Virus record (IMG/VR): IMGVR_UViG_3300027985_001685
Location: 62,001 to 126,000 of that record
Source: a virus
Length of the DNA: 64,000 nt
Strand: one strand, 5' to 3'
Position 1 is the stretch's first letter, and each line of letters begins with the position of its first letter. The notes beneath the pieces are model-generated. The model worked only from the letters and a program-made list of their open reading frames with translations, was not told where the DNA came from and did no database searches. The position numbers and the translations under genes are program-made. Of the stretch, positions 50,947 through 56,499 are shown piece by piece.

Positions 50947-51021
50947 GCCTTTACTTGGTAGAGTGACTCAACGGAGCACTGATAAAGCTCAGAGGTTAGG
51001 TTAAAATCCTACAGTAGAGGC
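50947..51021 (+). tRNA. Degenerate tRNA-Ile-like element
   Basis: Nine-pair closing stem GCCTTTACT/AGTAGAGGC, an anticodon-like hairpin GAGC..GCTC with loop containing CTGATAA (GAT), and a T-like arm with loop TTAAAAT. The D arm is aberrant (GAGTGACTC) and no CCA follows. It directly follows tRNA-Ile(GAT), so a decayed or specialised duplicate is likely. Confidence 0.45.
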
Positions 51022-51170
51022 AATTTAAGGGTTTCCCTTGCTCAGGAAGCGCGCGAAAACGCACTTAAATAATGAGCTAAAATATAGTGTCACCTACAAC
51101 GAACTAGATAGCGCTAGTCGTGCTTAGTGGTGAGGTTGATAGGCTGCTATCTTCTAATAGATAAAAAGGA
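51022..51170 (+). ncRNA. Structured RNA region after tRNA-like element
   Basis: Contains hairpin AAGGG-TTT-CCCTT, closing pair GCTCA/TGAGC around a GCG..CGC stem, then TCACC/GGTGA enclosing the bulged stem ACGAACTAG/CTAGTCGT (about 51096-51122), and GATAG-GCTG-CTATC. No coding frame. Likely one or two small RNAs processed from the tRNA transcript, or decayed tRNA pieces. Confidence 0.45.
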
Positions 51171-51176
51171 GAAAAA

Positions 51177-51506
51177 ATGATAATTATTCATTTTTTAGGG
51201 ATAATGTGCATTCTTGTTCTTGTATCTATTTTAATTATGTCATTAGTTGATTTTATAAGGAGGCTTGTATTTGCGGACTATACCAAAAAGAAAACTCCTG
51301 TTATTGGTCGTTCATTTGATCAATTAAAAATTCTGAAAGATCTTGAAGAAACTTATAATAATCATAACCCTAAAACTTGTAGGGTTGATTGTTGTATATT
51401 ATGTTATTCAGAGAGAAATGAAAAAAGGGCATCTAGCATAACTGGTAGTGCAGCGGAGTCCAAATCCGCGTGTTTGGGTTCAAGTCCTGGGGTGCCCGCC
51501 ATTTAA
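51177..51506 (+). CDS. Membrane-anchored protein whose 3' end overlaps tRNA-Trp
   Basis: 109 residues with AAGGAG upstream. Transmembrane helix near 3-26 (IIIHFLGIMCILVLVSILIMS), a basic region and CCILCYSER. The last 25 codons are read through the whole tRNA-Trp gene (51427-51501), ending 5 nt after it. The first 80 residues look like a real protein; the tail is dictated by the tRNA. Confidence 0.5.
   Translation: MIIIHFLGIMCILVLVSILIMSLVDFIRRLVFADYTKKKTPVIGRSFDQLKILKDLEETYNNHNPKTCRVDCCILCYSERNEKRASSITGSAAESKSACLGSSPGVPAI
51427..51501 (+). tRNA. tRNA-Trp (CCA)
   Basis: Acceptor GGGCATC/GGTGCCC, anticodon stem GCGGA/TCCGC with loop GTCCAAA, T loop TTCAAGT, discriminator G, encoded CCA. It lies inside the 3' end of an open frame on the same strand. 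Confidence 0.92.
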
Positions 51507-51523
51507 AAAATAATTAAAATTTA

Positions 51524-51668
51524 TAGTAGGTCGATAGAGATAGGTTATCGCATTTTAAGCCGTAGGTTATAGGTTCAAATCCTATCCTTGCAGCCATTTT
51601 ATTGCAAGGTAGCTCAATTGGCAGAGCAACGTAAACGTCTATTTCAACTTTTTTACTTACTATTTTTT
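51524..51668 (+). ncRNA. Y RNA precursor carrying a permuted tRNA-Lys
   Basis: Outer stem TAGTAGGT (51524-51531) with ACTTACTA (51655-51662), then T6. The 5' strand has GTCGA-N10-TTATC (51530-51549), the Ro60-binding arrangement; AGATAG (51538-51543) pairs with CTATTT (51639-51644). Between the two arms of this Y stem lies a complete tRNA-Lys in permuted order (51550-51631). Ro60, an RNA ligase and a basic zinc protein are encoded 6-10 kb upstream. Proposed role: a Ro60-bound precursor for tRNA-Lys, or an elaborate tRNA mimic. Confidence 0.85.
51550..51631 (+). tRNA. Circularly permuted tRNA-Lys (TTT)
   Basis: 3' half first: 51550-51596 (positions 30 to CCA), linker TTTTAT, then 5' half 51603-51631 (positions 1-29). 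Reassembled: acceptor TGCAAGG/CCTTGCA (7 pairs), D arm GCTC-AATTGGCA-GAGC, anticodon stem ACGGC/GCCGT (5 pairs, the break is after ACG), loop ATTTTAA, variable AGGTT, T arm ATAGG-TTCAAAT-CCTAT, discriminator G, encoded CCA; 76 nt in total. All stems are perfect and all conserved loop bases are present. Making it needs cuts at both stem junctions, ligation of 29 to 30 and opening of the linker. Confidence 0.9.
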
Positions 51669-51681
51669 ATAAGAGGTTTTT

Positions 51682-51957
51682 ATGTCTGAAGTCAGAGTAT
51701 TATTAGCTGATGTAAAGATTAAGCATAATTATGAATGCGGGAATTGTGGTGCTTTAAGAGAGGGAAGCAGTAGCTATACTACAACTATAATTGCGTCAGA
51801 TACTACTGAGCTGAAAGAGGTAATGGACTCAATTTTGCCACACCCAAATAATATGCCCATAGGCTGGGCTTCTTTCTTTTCTCCAAAAGGAACTATATAT
51901 TTGTGTTCAGAATGTAAAGATGAGGGCTATAAAGATGGCAAAGAAAAAAACACCTAA
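51682..51957 (+). CDS. Small zinc-ribbon protein
   Basis: 91 residues: CGNCGALREGSSSYT near 20 and LCSECKDEGY near 75 form a split four-cysteine ribbon. TAAGAGG upstream. Begins 14 nt after the Y/tRNA-Lys terminator. Overlaps the next gene by 23 nt. Confidence 0.5.
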   Translation: MSEVRVLLADVKIKHNYECGNCGALREGSSSYTTTIIASDTTELKEVMDSILPHPNNMPIGWASFFSPKGTIYLCSECKDEGYKDGKEKNT

Positions 51958-52201
51958 AAAGTCAGAGGGTACTCGAAGAGGTAAGATGTTAATTTCATCT
52001 GAGCTTTTATCTCAATTTATTTTTGGTAGATCTTTGCAGCATATTGAAATAGTTAAAGATAATGATACTGATTTGTTTACTATTTTCATGAAAGACCCAA
52101 GCCTTGATATTGTGCCAGAAGGAGTTTGTACTCCTAGATACATACTTGATGAAGATAAAGATTTAACTAGAATTATAGGAGAATACCATGGGACTATTTG
52201 A
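51935..52201 (+). CDS. Small basic-start unknown protein
   Basis: 88 residues from ATG 51935 (a start at 51920 is possible). Very basic first 20 residues (AKKKTPKKSEGTRRGK), then a compact domain. Overlaps both neighbours, so it is translationally coupled. Function unknown. Confidence 0.45.
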   Translation: MAKKKTPKKSEGTRRGKMLISSELLSQFIFGRSLQHIEIVKDNDTDLFTIFMKDPSLDIVPEGVCTPRYILDEDKDLTRIIGEYHGTI

Positions 52202-52802
52202 TTTAGTAGCACATAAGCCCGATAAGGATCTAAGGATCTTAAGTAAAAGGGTTAGTGATATTAGACATGATGCTGAGACATTAAGAAATGCGCTAGTATC
52301 TATAACTGATGTAAACTCTTCTTTAGTACATGTCGTTGAAAAGATTGAGGGAGCTCAATTCACTACGCAGAAAGAAAAAATCAGTAAATTAAAAGTTGAT
52401 GATGACTACAAAAAAGAACTGATTGAGTCAATTGATAACTGTAAAAAAATGGCCCTAGATACGCTTAAGCCATTAATGGAGCATTCTTCTAAATTAGAAG
52501 GAAATATGGTTGCTGCAGAGATTAAGGGTAAGACAATGCTCGTTATCTTAGAGGCTCAAAAGAAAGTAGTTGAGTCTGGTCATATGCAACTTAAGCTTAT
52601 TAAGCAAATTGAGGCTGAAGGAAATAAAAATTCTGCTAAGATTAAAGAGTTAGTTTCTGAAGCAGAAAAAATCAACAATATCACTAGAAATGCTGTTGAG
52701 ACTTTTAGTACAAGTGGAGCGGAAATTGATAGTGTTATCAATACTTTTGGTGAAAAGAATGGTTCTATTTCAGATATGTTAAAAAGTAACTGGATGAATT
52801 AA
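52188..52802 (+). CDS. Coiled-coil protein
   Basis: 204 residues, almost entirely helical and coiled coil (SDIRHDAETLRNALVSITDV, IKELVSEAEKINNITRNAVE), starting MGLFDLVAHK. The pattern resembles toxic-anion-resistance or filament-like helical proteins only loosely. One nt separates it from the next gene. Confidence 0.5.
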   Translation: MGLFDLVAHKPDKDLRILSKRVSDIRHDAETLRNALVSITDVNSSLVHVVEKIEGAQFTTQKEKISKLKVDDDYKKELIESIDNCKKMALDTLKPLMEHSSKLEGNMVAAEIKGKTMLVILEAQKKVVESGHMQLKLIKQIEAEGNKNSAKIKELVSEAEKINNITRNAVETFSTSGAEIDSVINTFGEKNGSISDMLKSNWMN

Positions 52803-52803
52803 A

Positions 52804-53364
52804 ATGAGCTTGCCATATACTGAGAAAAATTTTAAGCTGTATCAATCTTTTTGTTCTCACTTAACAAAGAACGATATATTTGGCCATTATGCTTCAACTG
52901 CCGTTGAAACATTTATCTTTCAGGCTATTTTTGATAGATGTAAGCATGCTAGATTTAGATTTGGTGAATGCAATGAGCATTCTTTCAATAAAGAGTATTG
53001 TGAATGTCCGAGTAACTGGTGTCCATTAAAATCAAGTGTTAGCGAAAGAAAGAGATCTATTTCTTCTAATTTTTGGAGAAATAAATATCTCGAAATGGTA
53101 AATTTCTTAAAATGTAATGAGCTTCCTCTACGAAAAGCTTTTACTTTGGCAGACATTAACTATATATTGGAAGTTTTCTATCAGAGGGCCTTAAAAGAAA
53201 GAGAAGAGATAAAGAAAAATAAAAGCCATGTTTCTAGCTTTTGTAAATTCGAGCCGATCTATAAGAAGATCGAAACTAAATTTATTTTAAAAGAAAATAT
53301 GTGGCAAAAATTTAAGTCAGGTAACATGAAGGAGGATTTATGTTCTATTGTATCGGACTTTTAA
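52804..53364 (+). CDS. Unknown Cys- and aromatic-rich protein
   Basis: 186 residues. Cysteines cluster in CKHARFRFGECNEH...CECPSNWCP (residues about 44-80), which could bind zinc; the rest is basic and helical. Overlaps the following small gene by 25 nt. Function unknown. Confidence 0.5.
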   Translation: MSLPYTEKNFKLYQSFCSHLTKNDIFGHYASTAVETFIFQAIFDRCKHARFRFGECNEHSFNKEYCECPSNWCPLKSSVSERKRSISSNFWRNKYLEMVNFLKCNELPLRKAFTLADINYILEVFYQRALKEREEIKKNKSHVSSFCKFEPIYKKIETKFILKENMWQKFKSGNMKEDLCSIVSDF

Positions 53365-53513
53365 CTGTAGGATCTATTTGTTATTTTGGATATCAAGGCT
53401 GGAAAGCTATCAAAAATAATGATTCCTATGAAAAGAGTTTTAAAGTTTTTAGCAAACCTTTTGTCCTTACGATTAATGAAGAAGGCGTAGGTATCACTAG
53501 AGACGAAAAGTAG
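53340..53513 (+). CDS. Very small membrane-anchored protein
   Basis: 57 residues from ATG 53340 with AAGGAGG seven nt upstream. Hydrophobic near 2-19 (FYCIGLLTVGSICYFGY), then a soluble tail. Function unknown. Confidence 0.5.
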   Translation: MFYCIGLLTVGSICYFGYQGWKAIKNNDSYEKSFKVFSKPFVLTINEEGVGITRDEK

Positions 53514-53581
53514 TTAGTTATGGCTAGCATCTTTTGGGAGAAGCTTGTGTTTCAATAAGTAATTTTACTTAGGAGAAACAC

Positions 53582-54154
53582 ATGTATGACATTAATTTTA
53601 AAAGAAAAATTCTTTCACAATTAGATAGTGAATTTAATTCTATCCCTCAAGAAGAGTATGAGTCTTATAGTTTGTTCTATAATAGCTGGGTAGTTAAAGT
53701 AAGAGTTAGTAATAAAGGATGGGATTTTTTACATAGAGCTTATTATTTATGTAAAAATGTTTATGAAATTATAGATATTCCATTTATTGATTTTGCTAAT
53801 CACTTTATATATCGAAGAGGCTGGAGAAATAGCCTTATCCCCTATTCATGGACACACAAAAGAACATGGTGTCGTTTTGGTCGTGAGCGACATAAGTATC
53901 AAAAAAAATCACACCATAAAAAGAAAGTTCTTACTGAGCATGAAAAAGCAAAGAAAGAATGGAGAGTAAAAACAAAGGATCCTAGAGATCAAGGTGAAAG
54001 ATACTCTAACAACAGTATGTATACATATGCTCGTCGTCGGGCTAATAGAGATGTAAGAAGAAAGGTTAAGCAATTGATTTATCATTGTGGTGACTGGGAC
54101 GCTTATGTCCATCCTGACAAGAATGAGTTTCTTGACCCATGGGATTATAGTTAA
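53582..54154 (+). CDS. Basic unknown protein before large Y RNA
   Basis: 190 residues, with TAGGAG upstream. The C-terminal half is strongly basic and aromatic (RTWCRFGRERHKYQKKSHHK, YTYARRRANRDVRRKVKQLI), fitting RNA or DNA binding. It ends 7 nt before the 321-nt Y RNA, which makes an RNA-partner role worth testing. No family recognised. Confidence 0.5.
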   Translation: MYDINFKRKILSQLDSEFNSIPQEEYESYSLFYNSWVVKVRVSNKGWDFLHRAYYLCKNVYEIIDIPFIDFANHFIYRRGWRNSLIPYSWTHKRTWCRFGRERHKYQKKSHHKKKVLTEHEKAKKEWRVKTKDPRDQGERYSNNSMYTYARRRANRDVRRKVKQLIYHCGDWDAYVHPDKNEFLDPWDYS

Positions 54155-54161
54155 AAGTTTT

Positions 54162-54482
54162 AATAGGTCGACAAATAATGGTTATCAATGATGTTGTAGT
54201 AGTGTTTTTTTAATTTTTCGCTAGTTGTTTTCCTATTTCTCTTGAGGCATAATTAATTGCTTTTGAAGAGGGAAGTAGATTGGTTTTAAAAAATTAACCG
54301 TAGAGGGTACTTCTCGTGGTGTCAGCCACGTAAATAATATGACAGAGTGAACTGTAAACTCCACCTCCACTAGAAGGTGTGCACTAGTGGAAAACAAGGG
54401 AGTAACGCGTAAGATCTTATGATACGAGAAGCGGCCGATTTGTGGATTTTTATTCCATTATTTAACTATTTACCTATTTTTT
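54162..54482 (+). ncRNA. Large Y RNA (321 nt) with unassigned structured domain
   Basis: Outer stem AATAGGT (54162-54168) with ACCTATT (54472-54478), then T run. The 5' strand has GTCGA-N10-TTATC; AAATAATGG (54173-54181) pairs perfectly with CCATTATTT (54455-54463). The enclosed 270 nt contain CTTCTCGT (54310-54317) with ACGAGAAG (54424-54431), hairpins CGTGG-TGTCAG-CCACG and CCACTAG/CTAGTGG (54367-54373, 54384-54390), and a stem of CTATTTCTCTT with AAGAGGGAAGTAG. No tRNA module is seen. Expected to bind Ro60 through the terminal stem while presenting a new effector domain. Confidence 0.75.
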
Positions 54483-54487
54483 AGGCT

Positions 54488-54612
54488 AAAACACAATGCG
54501 GATTAACCTTAAGGTCGTGTGACGGATCGACTATAAAAATAACGCTACCAGTGTGTGGATACTGAGGCATGTGTTTTCAGGGCTCACTATTTTAGTGGGC
54601 CCTTTTTATTTT
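54488..54612 (+). ncRNA. Structured RNA with terminator after large Y RNA
   Basis: AAAACACA (54488-54495) pairs with TGTGTTTT (54570-54577); inside are GTCG/CGAC and CAGTGT/ATACTG hairpins. It is followed by a strong terminator GGGCTCACT-ATTTT-AGTGGGCCC (54580-54602) plus T5AT5. It may be a separate small RNA or a leader with attenuation for the gene at 54629. Confidence 0.55.
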
Positions 54613-54628
54613 TAAGGATGTATTTTTT

Positions 54629-54886
54629 ATGAGTATAACATTGATAAAAAAAGAGAAGGTTATTAAGGAAGTAAAATACCTTAATGTATGTGCTAAATGT
54701 TCAGATTGTTTTTCTGGTGATCTGTTAGATTCACAAGGCAATATCGTCCATGACTATGATGGATATGTTCCATCTGGGCTAGGTATTGGTCGTGGAGACT
54801 ATGTAGAATTTAAGGTTGACTTAGAAACTGGTCAGATCTTAAATTGGAAAAAACCAGAAGACATTATTATTGAAGATAATGATTAG
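54629..54886 (+). CDS. Small acidic protein between Y RNAs
   Basis: 85 residues, beta-like (YLNVCAKCSDCFSGDLLDSQ, GIGRGDYVEFKVDLETGQIL) with CAKCSDC that may bind metal. AAGGAT upstream. Ends 2 nt before the next Y RNA stem. Function unknown. Confidence 0.5.
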   Translation: MSITLIKKEKVIKEVKYLNVCAKCSDCFSGDLLDSQGNIVHDYDGYVPSGLGIGRGDYVEFKVDLETGQILNWKKPEDIIIEDND

Positions 54887-54888
54887 TA

Positions 54889-55040
54889 AATAGTGTATGC
54901 CGAAAGAATTTGATTACCATATCAAGGAGTAGGTCGTAGGTTCGAGTCCTGCTCTCCTCCCCATTTTATGGAGGAGATAGCTCAGTGGGTAGAGCAACTA
55001 AAGCTCAAATTCACCCTTTTGCTTACACTATTTTTATTTT
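54889..55040 (+). ncRNA. Y RNA precursor carrying a second permuted tRNA
   Basis: Outer stem AATAGTGTA (54889-54897) with TACACTATT (55024-55032), nine perfect pairs, followed by a T-rich tail. The 5' strand has GCCGA-N10-TTACC; GAATTTGA (54906-54913) pairs perfectly with TCAAATTC (55005-55012). Between the arms is a complete permuted tRNA (54917-54999). Design is the same as at 51524 but the sequences differ throughout, so pairing is conserved rather than sequence. Confidence 0.85.
54917..54999 (+). tRNA. Circularly permuted tRNA, anticodon reads ATC
   Basis: 3' half 54917-54963 (positions 30 to CCA), linker TTTTATG, 5' half 54971-54999 (positions 1-29): again 47 + 29 nt. Reassembled: acceptor GAGGAGA/TCTCCTC, D arm GCTC-AGTGGGTA-GAGC, anticodon stem ACTCC/GGAGT, loop ATATCAA, variable AGGTC, T arm GTAGG-TTCGAGT-CCTGC, discriminator C, encoded CCA. 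Anticodon ATC would read Asp GAT, but A at position 34 is unusual for Asp and a normal tRNA-Asp(GTC) lies at 50273. It may be edited, decode otherwise, or be a mimic. Confidence 0.8.
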
Positions 55041-55050
55041 AAATATTCTT

Positions 55051-55126
55051 TAGCTAGGTCGAATGACATTCCGTTATCATTTGTTTTGGGTATAAATAGA
55101 CCGGAGTCAATTTTATTACTTAGCTT
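55051..55126 (+). ncRNA. Minimal Y RNA in 5' region of transglycosylase gene
   Basis: AGCTAGGT (55052-55059) pairs with ACTTAGCT (55118-55125). The 5' strand has GTCGA-N11-TTATC; TGAC/GTCA and CCG/CGG form the inner helix (55064-55073 with 55102-55109). Only a 24-nt loop remains, like the RNA at 41264. It ends 8 nt before the ribosome site of the next gene and lacks a T run, so it could be a Ro60-binding leader that controls that mRNA. Confidence 0.65.
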
Positions 55127-55145
55127 TATATTAAAAGGAGGGAAG

Positions 55146-55772
55146 ATGAAAGAACGAATCTTTCTTGCACTTGCTATCTTTTTAACTATTTTTATTATCG
55201 GTAACGCTGAAGCCACTTCTCCTAAAGATGTAGATAAATGGTGTAAGTATTATCAATATGATAATTGTGAGTTAGTTCATGCAATTATAAAAAGTGAATC
55301 AGGATATAATCCAACATCTTTTGTTGATGAAAAATCAGGAAGTTATGGGTTAATGATGGTTCAGTGTGATACCGCTAAGGATCCTCGTCTTGAAGCCCCA
55401 CTTAAATATGGCTGTGATCAACTGTTTAATCCTCAGCTAAATGTAAGATATGGAATTATGTATCTTAAGATGATTCAGAAACTACTTATAATAGCTGATT
55501 CTGAAGAAGAGTTTATTAAAGACTTAATTGCTGTATACAATGCAGGGTTTGATAAGACTAAAATAAGCAAAGAAATAACTGTTGCTGGAGACATTATTGT
55601 CGCTACTGGATATAAACCACGTAAATGTAAACACTATAATAAGTTTAGATATGATGGTTTTCCTCCACAAGAATGCTATCCCGGTGAATACATTAATGAA
55701 GAACATGTTTGGAAAGTTTATAGACGATACAAGTTTTTAAAGGAGAAGTCTAATGAAATGGTTAAAAAGTGA
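55146..55772 (+). CDS. Secreted lytic transglycosylase (SLT domain)
   Basis: 208 residues from ATG 55146 (AAAGGAGGG upstream); an upstream in-frame ATG at 55086 lies inside the Y RNA and is rejected. Signal peptide (FLALAIFLTIFIIGNAEA). Lysozyme-like motifs: catalytic Glu in IIKSESGYNP, SYGLMMVQ, and LIAVYNAG. The enzyme cleaves peptidoglycan in the periplasm and may serve lysis. Its 3' end overlaps the CreA-like gene by 20 nt. Confidence 0.88.
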   Translation: MKERIFLALAIFLTIFIIGNAEATSPKDVDKWCKYYQYDNCELVHAIIKSESGYNPTSFVDEKSGSYGLMMVQCDTAKDPRLEAPLKYGCDQLFNPQLNVRYGIMYLKMIQKLLIIADSEEEFIKDLIAVYNAGFDKTKISKEITVAGDIIVATGYKPRKCKHYNKFRYDGFPPQECYPGEYINEEHVWKVYRRYKFLKEKSNEMVKK

Positions 55773-56229
55773 AGTAAACCAAAAACGTTTTAATTGGCTT
55801 GTTGTGGTCAATATTTTTTTGATCTATTTATTAATTGCACTATCTAATAGCGCCAAGGCTCAAGATCAAATTGGATCAGTTAATACTAAAGGACTTATCT
55901 TTAAAGATAAGATTAATGTCGTTGCATTTGATGATCCCGGTATTTCAGGAGTTACATGTTATACAACTCAACATAAAAAAGCTTTAAGTCTTGTTGATAG
56001 CTCTAGTGTTTCTTTGGCTTGTAGGCAGACCGGTGCAATTAACTTAAGTAATACTAATAATGCTTCAAATGTTTTTTCTACAATGAAAGGACTCTTTTTT
56101 AAAGAGACAGTTATTGATAGATTTATTGACAATAAAAGAGGTGTTATTGTTTATTTAGCTTATACAAAAGCTCTTGGTGGTAAAAATGCTAGTCATAGTA
56201 TTTCTACTGTAGTTGTAAGGCCCTGGTAG
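55753..56229 (+). CDS. creA: CreA-family periplasmic protein
   Basis: 158 residues. Signal peptide ending SNSAKA, then the CreA pattern: DQIGSVNTK, INVVAFDDPGISGVTCYTTQ, SLACRQTGAINL, FFKETVIDRFIDNKRGVIVYLAYTKAL, ISTVVVRPW. CreA is a conserved periplasmic protein of proteobacteria with no known biochemical role. Its presence in a phage next to a transglycosylase suggests an envelope function, and points to a Gram-negative host. Complete length for the family. Confidence 0.85.
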   Translation: MKWLKSEVNQKRFNWLVVVNIFLIYLLIALSNSAKAQDQIGSVNTKGLIFKDKINVVAFDDPGISGVTCYTTQHKKALSLVDSSSVSLACRQTGAINLSNTNNASNVFSTMKGLFFKETVIDRFIDNKRGVIVYLAYTKALGGKNASHSISTVVVRPW

Positions 56230-56238
56230 GAGAAAATT

Positions 56239-56484
56239 ATGTTTTTAGCGTATATTGCATTTTGGATGATTATAGTTGGGCTCGTTACTTACTGTGCTTT
56301 ATATATTTTTGAAAAGATTGAAATTAAAGCAACTCAAAGTGCTATTAGAAGGCAGATTGAGGAAAAAATTGATGATACTCTTTTTCATGATAATCAAGCC
56401 CAAGTAATTAAAGAGTTTAGAGAGTTTTCAAATGAGCATGGTCTTAATGGTAAAGATGATGTTAAAAATTTTATAAATAGCTAA
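56239..56484 (+). CDS. Small membrane-anchored protein before SPFH gene
   Basis: 81 residues: transmembrane helix near 3-25 (LAYIAFWMIIVGLVTYCALY), then a helical acidic tail. AGGAG upstream. Directly precedes the SPFH gene and may partner with it. Confidence 0.5.
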   Translation: MFLAYIAFWMIIVGLVTYCALYIFEKIEIKATQSAIRRQIEEKIDDTLFHDNQAQVIKEFREFSNEHGLNGKDDVKNFINS

Positions 56485-56499
56485 GGAGGATTTTAAGCT

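Noticed and set aside
51550-51631. Two independent tRNA fragments that just happen to be adjacent
   Set aside because: Both halves match in acceptor and anticodon stems and the same 47 + 29 split occurs at 54917-54999.
51524-51668. Permuted group I intron (permuted intron-exon) as explanation for the tRNA order
   Set aside because: Flanking arms are only about 25 and 37 nt, far too short for a group I core, and they match the Y RNA Ro-binding stem instead.
54162-54482. Second tmRNA or RNase P RNA
   Set aside because: No tRNA-like ends, tag frame or P4 core; the terminal stems fit a Y RNA.
55086-55145. Upstream start for the lytic transglycosylase
   Set aside because: It lies in the Y RNA stem region, has no ribosome site and would bury the signal peptide; ATG 55146 has AAAGGAGGG.
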